A stretch of DNA of 64,000 bases from Streptomyces cynarae (GCF_025642135.1 NZ_CP106793.1:3910001-3974000), one strand, 5' to 3'. Counted from the stretch's first letter, positions 16,061 to 24,992 are shown. Numbers and translations are program-made. The notes: generated by a model from the sequence alone, not told the origin.

Positions 16061-16404
16061 TGGCGCATGCATTTGGGCCCGCCAGCGGGGCCGGGCCGAC
16101 ACCCCTGTCCTGGCCTCGGCCGTTACCAGACCCCAAGGCACGGCGGAGCCGGACAAGACAGGCCGGGTGGCTACCGGTGCCGAGTGGCCGCCCGGCGGTG
16201 CCCGCGACTTACGATGCGGGGTCGGCGCCGTTCGCCGCTCGGGGGGCCATGGGCCCCATTGATACTGGCACCATACGCGCGGAGACCTGCTCTGGTCGCG
16301 CTGAGCGGCCGAGGCGGGGTGCCGGGCTGTCATGCCCGGTGGCCCGTTGCACCACGGCCCGTCCAGTTTTCGTTATCGGCCTCGCCCCAGCCCGTCTCCG
16401 TAGC
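16061..16404. other. Gene-free leader of the alginate lyase
   Basis: Nothing recognisable between the relaxase relic and the lyase start; the lyase promoter presumably lies here. Confidence 0.4.
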
Positions 16405-17859
16405 ATGCATGTGACACGACCGATCAGCCGCCGCACCATGCTCAAGGCCGCGGGCGCCACAGCCGGAGCCGTCGGCCTCGCCACCGTCGCCACCCCCTCG
16501 GTGGCCGCGGGCGGGTCCTTCGCGCACCCCGGCCTCCTCCACACCGGCGCCGACCTCGCCCGTATGGCCGCCAAGGTCAAGGCCGGCGCCTCCCCCTACA
16601 CCGCCGGGTACGCGAAGCTGACCGCCAACCGGCATTCACAGAGCGACTGGACGCCCAATCCGCAGGCCATCGTGTACCGAGGCGTGGAACTGCGCCCCCG
16701 CAGCACGTGGCCGCAGAACTACGGGATCCTCTACAACGACATCCACGCCGCGTACCAGAACGCCCTGCGCTACCACGTCAGTGGCGACCGCGCCCACGCC
16801 GACACCGCCGTCGCGATCCTCAACGCCTGGTCGGCGAAGCTGACGAAAGTCGACGGCAGCGCCGACCGGTTCCTGGCCGCCGGGATATACGGGTACCAGG
16901 CCGCCAACGCAGCCGAACTCGTACGCGACCACAAGGACTTCCATCTCGATAGATTCCAGAAGATGCTGCTCGACGTCTTCTACTCGGTGAGTGAGGATTT
17001 TCTCGCCAGGCACAACGGCACCCCCGCCCCCCACTACTGGCCCAACTGGGACCTGTGCAACATGGCCTGCGCGCTGGCCACGGGCATCTTCTGCGACGAC
17101 CAGGCCAAGGTCGAACGGGCCGTCGAGTACTTCAAGCACGGCGACGGCATGGGCTCGATCAAGCACGCCATTCCGGTCGTGCACGACGACGGGCTCGCCC
17201 AGTGGATGGAGGCCGGGCGCGACCAGGGGCACTCGCTGATGGGCGTCGGCCTGATGGGCACCGTCTGCGAGATGGCCTGGAACCAGGGCATCGACCTGTA
17301 CGGCTACGACGACAACCGCTTCCTCAAGGGCGCTCAGTACGTGGCCAAGTGGAGCCTGGGCGGGAATGTGCCGTACACGCCCTACGCCAGCCTGGACCGT
17401 CGGCCGGGGATCCAGCACCCCACCAACGTCGCCCCCGCCAGCCCGGCGCAGATGCGGCCGGTCTGGGCCATGGTCGCCAACCACTACACCAAGCGGCGCG
17501 GGCTGTCCGCCACATACCTCACGCAGATCGCCGCCAAGGCCGCGCCCGAGGGCGGCGGCGGGGACTACGGGCCCAACAGCGGCGGGTTCGACCAGCTCGG
17601 CTTCGGGACACTGGCGTTCACGCGGGACAAGGCGACGGACACCAAGGCCACACCGAAGCCCGCCGCTTCAGCCTCGGGCGCCGCCTCCGACTCGCGGCCC
17701 CAGACGGCGGCCTCCGCTTCCGCGTCCCCCACCGGGGGCGGCCTCGCCGCGACCGGCTCCGGCGAGATCGTCGGGTGGACGGCCGCCGCGGGCGTCACCG
17801 CCGTCGCCGGCGGCCTGCTCTTCCTGCGCCGCCGCGACCGGGGTCGCCACGGGGCATAG
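16405..17859 (+). CDS. Secreted, sortase-anchored alginate lyase family protein
   Basis: A 484-residue surface enzyme. A twin-arginine signal (ISRRTMLKAAG plus a hydrophobic, Ala-rich h-region ending in PSVAAGG) starts it. The catalytic region (about 40-400) is an alpha/alpha-toroid of the alginate-lyase superfamily, with NDIHAAYQNALRYHVSGD, YWPNWDLCNMAC and a GRDQGHSLMGVG motif bearing the His expected in beta-eliminating polysaccharide lyases. The C-terminus has a Ser/Ala/Pro linker, LAATG (447-451), a transmembrane helix and RRRDRGRHG, a class-E sortase signal. It would cleave uronic-acid polysaccharide at the cell surface; the exact substrate is not certain. It lies between att copies 1 and 2. 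Confidence 0.85.
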   Translation: MHVTRPISRRTMLKAAGATAGAVGLATVATPSVAAGGSFAHPGLLHTGADLARMAAKVKAGASPYTAGYAKLTANRHSQSDWTPNPQAIVYRGVELRPRSTWPQNYGILYNDIHAAYQNALRYHVSGDRAHADTAVAILNAWSAKLTKVDGSADRFLAAGIYGYQAANAAELVRDHKDFHLDRFQKMLLDVFYSVSEDFLARHNGTPAPHYWPNWDLCNMACALATGIFCDDQAKVERAVEYFKHGDGMGSIKHAIPVVHDDGLAQWMEAGRDQGHSLMGVGLMGTVCEMAWNQGIDLYGYDDNRFLKGAQYVAKWSLGGNVPYTPYASLDRRPGIQHPTNVAPASPAQMRPVWAMVANHYTKRRGLSATYLTQIAAKAAPEGGGGDYGPNSGGFDQLGFGTLAFTRDKATDTKATPKPAASASGAASDSRPQTAASASASPTGGGLAATGSGEIVGWTAAAGVTAVAGGLLFLRRRDRGRHGA

Positions 17860-17907
17860 TAGGAAGATGTAGCACATTCCCGAAATCTGTTACATCCCGG
17901 ATGTGTG

Positions 17908-18165
17908 TCACACCCCCAGGGGCTCCCCCAGGGTCTGGTCCGCGGAAACGTGGCGGATCCGGCCCTGGCCCCCGGACCCCGACAGGACCTGCCGCTGGAG
18001 ACGGTCGATCTCGTCGAAGGGCGGGTGGGGCTCGATCTCCCACAGAGCGAGCCCTCGCATCTCCTCCTGGCTCCTGCCCAATGCCTGGATCATCAACTCC
18101 TTGGCCGCCACAAATCGCGCTTCGCGGTCGTAGATCGCCACGGGCTGCGGGAGCTGCGCAAGCGA
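17908..18165 (-). pseudogene. PAS-domain fragment
   Basis: The minus strand encodes LAQLPQPVAIYDREARFVAA, then KELMIQALGRSQEEMRGLAL and WEIEPHPPFDEIDRLQRQVL. This is one PAS fold of the type found in Streptomyces SpoIIE-like phosphatases and regulators. No start and no effector domain are present. It is a fragment within the island. Confidence 0.5.
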
Positions 18166-18233
18166 GGCGGGCCGCCGGGTGCACGACGGCGGCTCCGCGC
18201 TCCCGGGTCCCTGCCCGGCGATCGTGCTCGCGG

Positions 18234-18458
18234 GCACTGTACTTCTGCCGCCTCCACGACGACGAGGAAGCCACCGAGGCCCTGCGGTCCGGCAACATCG
18301 ACCACACTCCAGATGCCCTCATCGCCGTGACAGCCGAGGTCGAGGGCTGCACCCCAGTCACGAACGAGAGGCGCCTGACCAACCGCGCCAGTGATCGCGG
18401 AGTTGAAGTCCTGACCACCCGACAGCTCCTCGCAGAACTGGGCTTTCATCCCGGCTGA
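18234..18458 (+). pseudogene. PIN-domain toxin C-terminal fragment
   Basis: Reads HTPDALIAVTAEVEGCTPVT, then NERRLTNRASDRGVEVLTTR and QLLAELGF. This resembles the last third of VapC-like PIN ribonucleases, with the conserved DALI and TN-[ED]-RRL elements. The first two thirds, with the leading catalytic Asp, are missing, and no antitoxin gene is next to it. Confidence 0.5.
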
Positions 18459-18618
18459 CGCAGCGGCAGCGGACCCTCCCCGTGCGTGCGCGATGCGTGA
18501 GCGGACTGTCCGGAACGGTGCGTCATGAGCCGGATGAAAGGCTAAACAGCGTGGCGCTGATCAGGCGAAACAGCACCACGATGCAGCGCCGAGCACCACC
18601 CGGCAAGATTCGATCCCA

Positions 18619-18661
18619 CTCCCAAAGCGGGTGTCGCAGGTTCGAATCCTGCCGGGGGCAC
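18619..18661 (+). repeat. Attachment-site repeat, copy 2
   Basis: Matches 15655-15697 in 42 of 43 positions (anticodon loop T to C). It is not part of a tRNA, since the 5' half is absent. It separates the lyase segment from the FG-GAP segment. Confidence 0.88.
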
Positions 18662-18669
18662 AGCAGGCA

Positions 18670-18706
18670 GGGCCGGCTCAGGAGGGGTTTCCTCCCGAGT
18701 CGGCCC
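18670..18706 (+). terminator. tRNA-type terminator behind att copy 2
   Basis: GGGCCGGCTC/GAGTCGGCCC with an inner GGAGG/CCTCC stem and a GGTTT loop, starting 9 bp after att copy 2. A similar GGGCCGGC stem follows att copy 3 at the same distance. Confidence 0.7.
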
Positions 18707-18891
18707 CCTCAGTCCGAGGCCTCTCCCTGTCCTCGCGGAGGGCGGCTCCCAGTCGACCAGCGATCGCACGGTCGAAGTCGCCGTCATGTACTGACGGATC
18801 TGTGCTGTGATCTGCTGCGACTCAACACGGATGCCTTGTTGCGTGACTATCCAGGAGCGCGCTCCGGAGCCTTGGAGCCTGTCCCGAATAG
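18707..18891. other. Spacer, no gene
   Basis: No supported coding region between the terminator and the end of the next minus-strand gene. Confidence 0.4.
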
Positions 18892-19266
18892 TCACCTGGC
18901 GGTTACCGGGTCGGTGACTGTAAGGGGGAGCGGTCCGCCGGGCATCGGCTGGCTGTCGCTGCCGGGCAGGCCGTAGCCCACGGTCTTGTAGGCCTGGTCC
19001 TCGAGCCTGAAACCGATGGTGTAGGTGCCTGGTGCGGTGCCCTGCGGCAGGGTGAAGTACCGGTCCAGCGGGCCGGAGAAGGTCGTGGGCACACCGCCGT
19101 ACCCGATCGAGTAGGCGTGCCCCGAGGCGTCGACCAGGTACAGATCGAGGCCGTTCACCCCGGCGGTGGAGGCGGACACGTCGATCGTCAGCTTGATCCA
19201 TGTCTGGGTGTCATTGGCCGCGACAGTACCGGGGGTGACCGTGACCGCGTCCACCGTGGGCAACAC
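18892..19266 (-). CDS. Hypothetical Ig-like secreted-protein fragment
   Basis: A 124-residue reading with beta-rich, Thr/Val-repeated sequence (VDAVTVTPGTVAANDTQTWI, then LPQGTAPGTYTIGFRLEDQ) like an extracellular Ig-type domain. There is no signal peptide at the proposed start, and the frame stays open upstream into sequence with a T-run. The original N-terminus was therefore probably lost. Function unknown. Confidence 0.45.
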   Translation of the reverse strand: MLPTVDAVTVTPGTVAANDTQTWIKLTIDVSASTAGVNGLDLYLVDASGHAYSIGYGGVPTTFSGPLDRYFTLPQGTAPGTYTIGFRLEDQAYKTVGYGLPGSDSQPMPGGPLPLTVTDPVTAR

Positions 19267-19368
19267 GGTGTCAGGGATGTTGGTCAGTGCCGCACCGAAG
19301 TGAAAAGGGCATCCGCTGGGGCGGGTGCCCCCTCGCAGCCGAAGCCTGAACTCGAGGGGGCCGTCGCG

Positions 19369-19992
19369 TCACCTTCGCCAGAGCAGGTGGTGCATCACGC
19401 CGCTCGCGCTGGGCACGACCTCCAGGTGGAACCGGTCGAGCAGCTCCTCAGGGGACTTCCAAAGGCGTAGTCCGGACCCGAGCTTTACCGGCGAGACCGC
19501 CACATGCATGGTGTCGACGAGGTCGGCATCAAGGAACTGCCGGATAGTGGTGACACCGCCGCCGAGTCGGACGTCCTTGCCCTGCGCCGCTTCCCGCGCC
19601 CGTTCGAGGACCGTGGCCGGGTCGTCGCCGACGAAGTGGAACGTGGTGTCGGAGAGCGTGAACGACGGACGCTCGTGATGAGTCATGACGAACACCGGCG
19701 TGCGGAACGGGGGCTCCTGGCCCCACCAGCCGCGCCACTCATGGTCCTGCCAGGGCCCGCGCTGGGGCCCGAATTTGTTGCGGCCCATGATCTCGGCACC
19801 GATGTTGCGTGCGAAATCTCGCGTGAAGTAGTCGTCCAGGCCCCGGCTCCCCCCGGGAGCCGTGCGCATGGGCCAACTCGCCGTGGCTCCGGCCCAGACG
19901 AACAGCCTCTCGGGATGGTCGAGGCCGAACGGCCTATCGAGACTCTGGTGCTCACCGGCACCGATTCCGTCACTCGAGACGTTGAAGTTCAT
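19369..19992 (-). CDS. RibD/DHFR-like reductase
   Basis: A 207-residue protein of the dihydrofolate-reductase-like RibD C-terminal superfamily: MNFNVSSDGIGAGEHQ (substrate/NADPH strand), IMGRNKFGP, VFVMTHHERP, and the cofactor motif DVRLGGGVTTIRQFLDADLV, ending with DTMHVAVSPVKLGSGLRLW. The family reduces pterin- or pyrimidine-like substrates with NADPH; the physiological substrate of these stand-alone copies is mostly unknown. Alternative in-frame starts are GTG 19995 and ATG 20043. It lies inside the second att-flanked segment. Confidence 0.85.
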   Translation of the reverse strand: MNFNVSSDGIGAGEHQSLDRPFGLDHPERLFVWAGATASWPMRTAPGGSRGLDDYFTRDFARNIGAEIMGRNKFGPQRGPWQDHEWRGWWGQEPPFRTPVFVMTHHERPSFTLSDTTFHFVGDDPATVLERAREAAQGKDVRLGGGVTTIRQFLDADLVDTMHVAVSPVKLGSGLRLWKSPEELLDRFHLEVVPSASGVMHHLLWRR

Positions 19993-20257
19993 CACTCTCA
20001 GCAGTTGATCCACGTCTGTCCTCGTCAGGTCCTGCCGCGTCATCGTGTGGCGAGGCGCCGCACACCATGACGTCGAACAGGACGTGGCCGGATCGACAGC
20101 GGCCCGGCACTTTCCCCAGGACGCGTCAGGGAGCAGCCACGTTGTCGGTGTCGCCGTGGCGGACACGAACGGCATCGAGGTGGCGGGGCGGCCGCCGCAA
20201 CGCCCACCTGCGTCGTAACGGACGTCAGCGCACACCCAATCGCCACGACCGCCGTGC

Positions 20258-20340
20258 TGGTCTGATCACGGCGTCGGAGCCCTCCCGGATAGTCCCGGTC
20301 GCTGGGCTGAGCCCACGTCAGTTCAGCAGGCTGACGACGC
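20258..20340 (+). pseudogene. IS5-type transposase N-terminal remnant (copy A)
   Basis: The plus strand reads LITASEPSRIVPVAGLSPRQ followed by FSRL, the conserved start of a Streptomyces IS5-group (DDE_Tnp_4) transposase. The sequence diverges directly after it. The same start recurs at 29110. Confidence 0.5.
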
Positions 20341-20467
20341 CCTTCGCGCGCGATCGCCTTTACGGAACATTGGATCGATCATCACTATGTGATCGCACTA
20401 TCCTCCCCTCGATCACATGGATCACCGGTCTGGCGCATCGTCAGCGCACCGGTTCCAGGGAGGCATC

Positions 20468-22054
20468 TTGTTCCCCATACGCACGCGTCGGGCCGTGGAA
20501 CGGCTCGTCGCCCTGGCCACGGGCACCGTCCTTGGCCTGAGCGCCCTCACTGTCACTGTCTCGACCGCCGGCAACGCAGCAGCGGCGACCGCCTGGGCCG
20601 AACCCAGCGGCGTGACCGCGCAGACGTACAGCAAGTCGGTGGGCGCTGTGACCGGCCAGCTCTTCTCGGAGCTCGTTCCCATGGGCGGGGCCGAGTACCG
20701 GCAACTGCTGGATATCGGCCACATCAGCGGCGGCAGCGGCGACGACTTGCTCGCTGTCACCGCTTCCGGGCAGTTGCGGCTTCACCCCAGCAGCTACACC
20801 CGGCCCAGCGCAAAGTACATCTCGCTCGGCGGCGGGTGGCAGACCTACAACCAGGTCATCGTCGTCGGCGACCCGAGCGGTGACGGCCGGGCCGATTTGA
20901 TGGCCCGGGACACGCACGGCCGGCTCTGGTACTACCCCAGCCGGAACAGTCTCAGCGACCCCTTCCAGCCGCGGATACAGGTCGGCACCGACTGGAATAT
21001 CTACGACCAGCTCATCGGCGCGGCACGCTTCGACGGCACGGCCCGCGGTTCGCTGCTGGCGCGCGACCTGTCCGGCCGGCTGTGGCTGTACGACGCCGCC
21101 TCGAACGGCTCGCTCTCCGGCCGACGGCAGATCGGCACCGGCTGGAACGTGTACAACCAGCTCATCGGCCTGGACTGGAACGGCGACGGCCACGGCGACA
21201 TCATCGGTCGCACCGAGGCAGGAACGCTGTACGCCTACTACGCGAACGGAGCCGGAGGCTACGCCGGTCGGGTCCAGGTCGCGACCGGCTTGGCGAGCTA
21301 CAACGCCATCGCAAACGAAGGCCACCAGCCGGACTTCGGCAAGGGGCAGATCATCGGCCGGGATGCCAAGGGCAAGGTGTACGCCTATACAGGGTCGGAG
21401 AACGGCACCCTCAGCGGCCGCCAGACGATCGGGTACGGATACACGCCCGCCGACTTCCCGCTGATGACGTCCACCGTCGCCCCGGACGACAACGGCCAGA
21501 GTGGACTCGTTGTCACCACCAGCGGCGACTTGCTGCTCAACCTCGAGGCGACCGGCACGTCCAGCTTCCCTGCGGAGCACTACACGGCGGTGGCCGGCCC
21601 CGGTGACCTCAACGGCGACGGCCACGCGGACCTGATCACCCGTGACAGGGGCGGCGACCTGTGGTTCATCGCAGGGGTCAAGGGCGGCGCGGTCACCGGC
21701 AAGCCCGTCTTCATCGGCGGCGGATGGAACACCTACAACCGGATCGTCGGCGCCGGAGACCTCACCGGCGACGGCATCGCCGACATCGTCGCCACCACGC
21801 CCGGCGGATCCCTGTACCTGTACCCGGGCCTGGGGAACGGCAAGTTCGGCAGCCGAAGGTACATCGGCTACGGCTGGCAGGGCTACACCAAGCTGGCCGC
21901 ACCGGGCGACCTCACCGGGGACGGCAAGGGAGACCTGGCCGCCGTCGACTCCGCCGGCCGCCTGTGGCTCTACCCGGGTCTGGGCAACGGCCACTTCGGC
22001 ACCCGCACTGAAATCGGGACCGGCGGCTGGAACGGCTACCACGACATCTCCTGA
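20468..22054 (+). CDS. Secreted FG-GAP/VCBS repeat protein
   Basis: A 528-residue extracellular protein. TTG 20468 is preferred because GGGAGG lies 4 nt upstream and the sequence then reads as a signal peptide (RTRRAVERL, the hydrophobic LVALATGTVLGLSALTVTV, cleavage after NAAAA). The mature part is a seven-bladed beta-propeller-like run of about 45-residue repeats with the pattern GDL-x-GDG-x-x-D, LWLYPG, FG and IGxGWxxY. The acidic loops (DLNGDGHADLITRD, DLTGDGKGDL) are likely calcium sites. No catalytic domain is attached. Such proteins are abundant in Streptomyces and their roles are largely undefined. It ends 61 bp before att copy 3. Confidence 0.85.
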   Translation: MFPIRTRRAVERLVALATGTVLGLSALTVTVSTAGNAAAATAWAEPSGVTAQTYSKSVGAVTGQLFSELVPMGGAEYRQLLDIGHISGGSGDDLLAVTASGQLRLHPSSYTRPSAKYISLGGGWQTYNQVIVVGDPSGDGRADLMARDTHGRLWYYPSRNSLSDPFQPRIQVGTDWNIYDQLIGAARFDGTARGSLLARDLSGRLWLYDAASNGSLSGRRQIGTGWNVYNQLIGLDWNGDGHGDIIGRTEAGTLYAYYANGAGGYAGRVQVATGLASYNAIANEGHQPDFGKGQIIGRDAKGKVYAYTGSENGTLSGRQTIGYGYTPADFPLMTSTVAPDDNGQSGLVVTTSGDLLLNLEATGTSSFPAEHYTAVAGPGDLNGDGHADLITRDRGGDLWFIAGVKGGAVTGKPVFIGGGWNTYNRIVGAGDLTGDGIADIVATTPGGSLYLYPGLGNGKFGSRRYIGYGWQGYTKLAAPGDLTGDGKGDLAAVDSAGRLWLYPGLGNGHFGTRTEIGTGGWNGYHDIS

Positions 22055-22115
22055 ACCATCGTCGCGGACGCTCCGGTGCACGAACGGCACGCGTGCCGGA
22101 GCAGGGGCGACCCTG

Positions 22116-22152
22116 AAGCGGGTGTCGCAGGTCCGAATCCTGCCGGGGGCGC
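22116..22152 (+). repeat. Attachment-site repeat, copy 3
   Basis: Thirty-seven bp match the end of tRNA-Arg (15661-15697) with two substitutions, in the T-loop and just past the acceptor. It marks the right border of the second tandem segment. Confidence 0.82.
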
Positions 22153-22160
22153 AGACAGAA

Positions 22161-22193
22161 GGGCCGGCCCAGGGGGCCCTCCCAAGCCGGCCC
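22161..22193 (+). terminator. Terminator behind att copy 3
   Basis: GGGCCGGC (22161-22168) and GCCGGCCC (22186-22193) form a perfect 8-bp stem with an inner GGGGG/CCC helix. It is the same kind and distance as behind att copy 2. Confidence 0.65.
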
Positions 22194-22235
22194 TCAGCCG
22201 TTTCAGGTGCCGTGCCGGGGCCGACGGGGCCGCGG

Positions 22236-22499
22236 TCAGAACAGCCACACCCCGAAGGCCGCGACCGCCAGGCCGACGGCAAGGAAGACGCCCGCAGTGA
22301 CGGTGAGCGGAACCAGGTGCTTGCGCCGACGCTGCGGATCGAGGCTGCGCCATGTGCTGCGCACCGCGTACATCCCGACCAGCGCGATCACAAAGCCGAA
22401 CATCACGGCCAGCAGCCCGAAGGACTTGGCCCAGGTGTAGGGGTGGTCCGGGTTCGGGGTCCGCACCGCGGCGAGGTCGGTGGCGCTCGGTGCTCTCAC
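22236..22499 (-). CDS. Two-helix membrane protein paired with ESX-type protein (copy 1)
   Basis: An 87-residue protein with two transmembrane segments (SFGLLAVMFGFVIALVGMY and the C-terminal VTAGVFLAVGLAVAAFGVWL). Its GTG overlaps the stop of the upstream decayed ESX-type gene as GTGA. It resembles the protein at 24738-24989 in length, topology and ending (VALGVWLW/AAFGVWLF), so the two are paralogues in equivalent positions. It could be an immunity or membrane-partner protein; this is inferred from gene order only. Here it survives although its partner has decayed. Confidence 0.7.
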   Translation of the reverse strand: MRAPSATDLAAVRTPNPDHPYTWAKSFGLLAVMFGFVIALVGMYAVRSTWRSLDPQRRRKHLVPLTVTAGVFLAVGLAVAAFGVWLF

Positions 22500-22800
22500 T
22501 CGTCCTTCTCATCCTTCATCAGGTCCTGGAGGTCGGACTCGATACCGGAGCCGGCGGCGTAGACGCCCGTGTTGCATGTGGTGCTCACGGTGTTCTTGTG
22601 GGCGCCGTTCGTGAGCTTCGCACGGTCGGTCTCCGAGGGTCTCTCCGTGGGGGCTGCCGTGCTGCTCCGGGGCATTGGTCGACGCCGTGGTTCTGGGCGT
22701 CGACCTAGGCACCCGTGGCGGCGTTGGTGAGCGTGTCCTGGCCGATCGTCGACGGGTCCCGGCCGGCGATGACGTCGAGGTCAGCCATTGTGAGCCAAGG
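22496..22800 (-). pseudogene. Decayed C-terminus of ESX-type secreted protein (copy 1)
   Basis: The minus strand ends NTGVYAAGSGIESDLQDLMK plus DEKDE, next to the ending NTAVYAAGSGIESDAQNLVK of the intact protein at 24993. A few codons upstream a different frame has STIGQDTLTNAATGA and then a stop, matching ATIGWDAATNALTGATG of the intact copy. The N-terminal WXG part is gone. It is a remnant of a duplicated cassette. Confidence 0.7.
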
Positions 22801-22928
22801 AGACGGCGGTTGAGTTTTCGCCTCGTCGTGTCTCGAAACCGCAGGTCAGCGGTGTGACGCGGTTGTTCCCTTCTGGATCTGTGCCGACGGCCACAGCAAA
22901 CGGGATACGCGTAGGCTCATACTGAGCC

Positions 22929-23150
22929 ATGACAAAGCCTGCTGCACCGAAGCGTCATCTGCCTACCAGCCCCTTCAAGGCCCCGGTCACACCGGCTCCC
23001 AAGCACTTCGCCATGGGCGATCAGGTCACACACGACGTCTACGGCCTCGGCCGGGTGATCGGCATCGAGGACGGAATCGCGACGCTGGTGGATTTCGGCT
23101 CGGCACAAGTGCGGATCTTGAGCCCGTACGCGAAGATGACCAAGCTGTAG
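22929..23150 (+). CDS. Small conserved Tudor-like protein
   Basis: A 73-residue basic protein found widely in Streptomyces. After a Pro/Lys-rich leader, residues 27-73 (MGDQVTHDVYGLGRVIGIED, then VDFGSAQVRIL) match the small SH3/Tudor-like fold seen at the end of UvrD/PcrA helicases and in CarD-like proteins, where it binds RNA polymerase or nucleic acid. Function is not established; binding to the transcription machinery is a guess from the fold. Confidence 0.75.
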   Translation: MTKPAAPKRHLPTSPFKAPVTPAPKHFAMGDQVTHDVYGLGRVIGIEDGIATLVDFGSAQVRILSPYAKMTKL

Positions 23151-23225
23151 GACCGCTGTGCCCGGTCACGGCACACCAGGCCCCTTCAGGGACCTGTCAC
23201 GAAAGAGAGACCTCTCATCGATCTG

Positions 23226-23372
23226 ATGCCGCTGTTCTCCGCCCTGGACGGGCAACCCCGCTGCTCCACCGCAGCATCGCCGCCTCCGACGACGAAGCCC
23301 TTCCGGGCCCCTGACTTCGGGCAGGACGAGACCTGGCCGATCGAGGACGCGGAGGAGCCCACCTCGGGCTGA
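23226..23372 (+). CDS. Small hypothetical protein
   Basis: A possible 48-residue protein (MPLFSALDGQPRCSTAASPP, ending ETWPIEDAEEPTSG). It has proline-rich and acidic parts but no domain, and only a weak ribosome-binding site. It may be a spurious frame. Confidence 0.3.
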   Translation: MPLFSALDGQPRCSTAASPPPTTKPFRAPDFGQDETWPIEDAEEPTSG

Positions 23373-23666
23373 GGCAACTGGCCCGCGCCGTGTCCGCTGC
23401 TGCGGTGAGGAGTGCCTGCCTCGCCGGTTCGGCTTAGCCCGCGTACCGATACGCGTCGGGACGACTCGCCGGAACTTGAATGGACCCCGGCGGGCGTGCC
23501 GGGGTCCTCGGTGTCGTGCTGGGGCAGACGTCGATCGCGGCGAACTGGTGGCGAGTCCGGGAGGCGTTGTGTGTAGGTCGCGTCGGCGTGCTGCGTGCAG
23601 TCGCAGGCCCGGCCCGGCCGGCGGCCTCCTTCGCTGACGGTGGGCGTTCAGCCGGCGCCTTCGTGA

Positions 23667-24011
23667 TCAGGTCGTGGTCTTGGGCCGTGGCTCGCCGCCT
23701 TGGGCGCGCAGTTCCTCGTTGATGCGCTGGGCTTCTTCGAGCTGGTCTTCGAGGATGACGATGCGGCAGGCGGCCTCGATCGGGGTGCCCTGGTCGACGA
23801 GTTCGCGGGCGCGGGCGGCGATGCGCAGCTGGTAGCGGGAGTAGCGGCGGTGGCCGCCTTCGGAGCGCAGGGGGCTGATCAGGCGGTGTTCGCCGAGGGC
23901 GCGGAGGAAGGCGGGGGTGGTGCCGAGCATCTCGGCGGCGCGGCCCATGGTGTAGGCGGGGTAGTCGTCGTCATCGAGAGGGGTGACGGGGCGGGTACTG
24001 CGAGGGGGCAT
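23667..24011 (-). CDS. MerR-family regulator
   Basis: A 114-residue regulator; its ATG follows GAAGAGG. The winged-helix HTH (YTMGRAAEMLGTTPAFLRAL, then SEGGHRRYSRYQLRI) is that of MerR proteins, with a short coiled-coil tail (LEEAQRINEELRAQGGE) for dimerisation and no effector domain. It resembles the stand-alone MerR proteins commonly linked to cold-shock genes in Streptomyces. No partner gene lies next to it. Confidence 0.85.
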   Translation of the reverse strand: MPPRSTRPVTPLDDDDYPAYTMGRAAEMLGTTPAFLRALGEHRLISPLRSEGGHRRYSRYQLRIAARARELVDQGTPIEAACRIVILEDQLEEAQRINEELRAQGGEPRPKTTT

Positions 24012-24737
24012 AGACCTCTTCTTCCAAGGGACGCGTCGGGGGGCCCGAGTGCCGTGTCGGCACCCGGGCCCCGAGCTTGCAACACCATCTACCGGCAGAC
24101 TGCGCCGGCCCTCTTTGTCCGCAGGTTCCGCCTGGGAGGGCGGGGCTGCGGGGATCGCGAATGCGTGACCGGGGACCACCTTCCAATCCGGGGCCTGCGG
24201 TACCCGGGCGGACTTCTTCCTCGCCCGGGCGATCCTGATGGCGTTCTGCTCCTTACCTTCGGTTACTGCGTCGTACTGCTGGTACCGCGGGCACTGCTCG
24301 CGGCCCCATGGGCCGCTTCGTGCCGGCCTGCTTGCACGGCCGTTTCGTGTCTGCCGTGCCCTCTTCGACTTCCTGGTACGACAAGAACAGTAACCTCGTC
24401 ACGAGGCAATGTCTACTGTCACCGCGATAGATTTTCTTCAAGGGTGATCCGCGGTCTCCTCTCGCACAGACATGCGGAAGAATGCTGTCCCGGGTTGAGT
24501 CCCGACTGGGGCCTCTCGTTTGGATCATGCCGGGCGCCACAAGTGATCGCCGGAGGCCGCTCCCCCACCACCCCGGATCATGGCGCCCGAGCCGGTCGGC
24601 GACGGCCGAGCTCGGCCGTGACACCCGCAGCCTTCCAGGTCGGGTGTTCGGGTCAACGCCTGCCGGCCGTAGAGCCTCCTCGGGTGCTGTCGTAGCACGG
24701 GAATGGTCCGGGGCCCGGGTCCTCCGACGTCACGTGG
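24012..24737. other. Long intergenic region
   Basis: About 730 bp without a supported gene. Around 24370-24480 it is less GC-rich than its surroundings (TCTACTGTCACCGCGATAGA) and may hold the divergent promoter of the MerR gene. No RNA gene or repeat was recognised. Confidence 0.45.
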
Positions 24738-24989
24738 TCACCACAGCCACACTCCAAGGGCGACGACAGCAATGCCGATCGTGATGATCATCGGCCCGAT
24801 CGTGTAACCGGCCCACTTCCTTCGGCCTACGAGGTCCCGCACACCGATGGACATGGCTCCACCGACAAGGACGATCAAGCACCCCGCGAGCACGACGAGC
24901 GCCGCAAAGAAGGGAACCCAGCCGGGGTCGTAGTTCGGGTTGTTGTGCGCGACCCCGGCAAGGATCATGCCCCCTGGCTCACCGTGCAC
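24738..24989 (-). CDS. Two-helix membrane protein paired with ESX-type protein (copy 2)
   Basis: An 83-residue membrane protein with helices FFAALVVLAGCLIVLVGGAM and GPMIITIGIAVVALGVWLW and a basic loop (RDLVGRRKW). GTG 24989 lies 4 nt from the stop of the ESX-type gene; ATG 24968 with GGGGG upstream is the alternative. It is paralogous in layout to the protein at 22236. Gene order (small secreted protein, large WXG protein, small membrane protein) suggests an accessory or immunity role. Confidence 0.75.
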   Translation of the reverse strand: MHGEPGGMILAGVAHNNPNYDPGWVPFFAALVVLAGCLIVLVGGAMSIGVRDLVGRRKWAGYTIGPMIITIGIAVVALGVWLW

Positions 24990-24992
24990 GAA

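Noticed and set aside
18542..19201. Minus-strand frame across att copy 2
   Set aside because: It reads through the tRNA-derived repeat and terminator and is out of frame with the Ig-like sequence.
24253..24624. Minus-strand 123-codon frame in the long spacer
   Set aside because: Basic, low-similarity composition with no ribosome-binding site.
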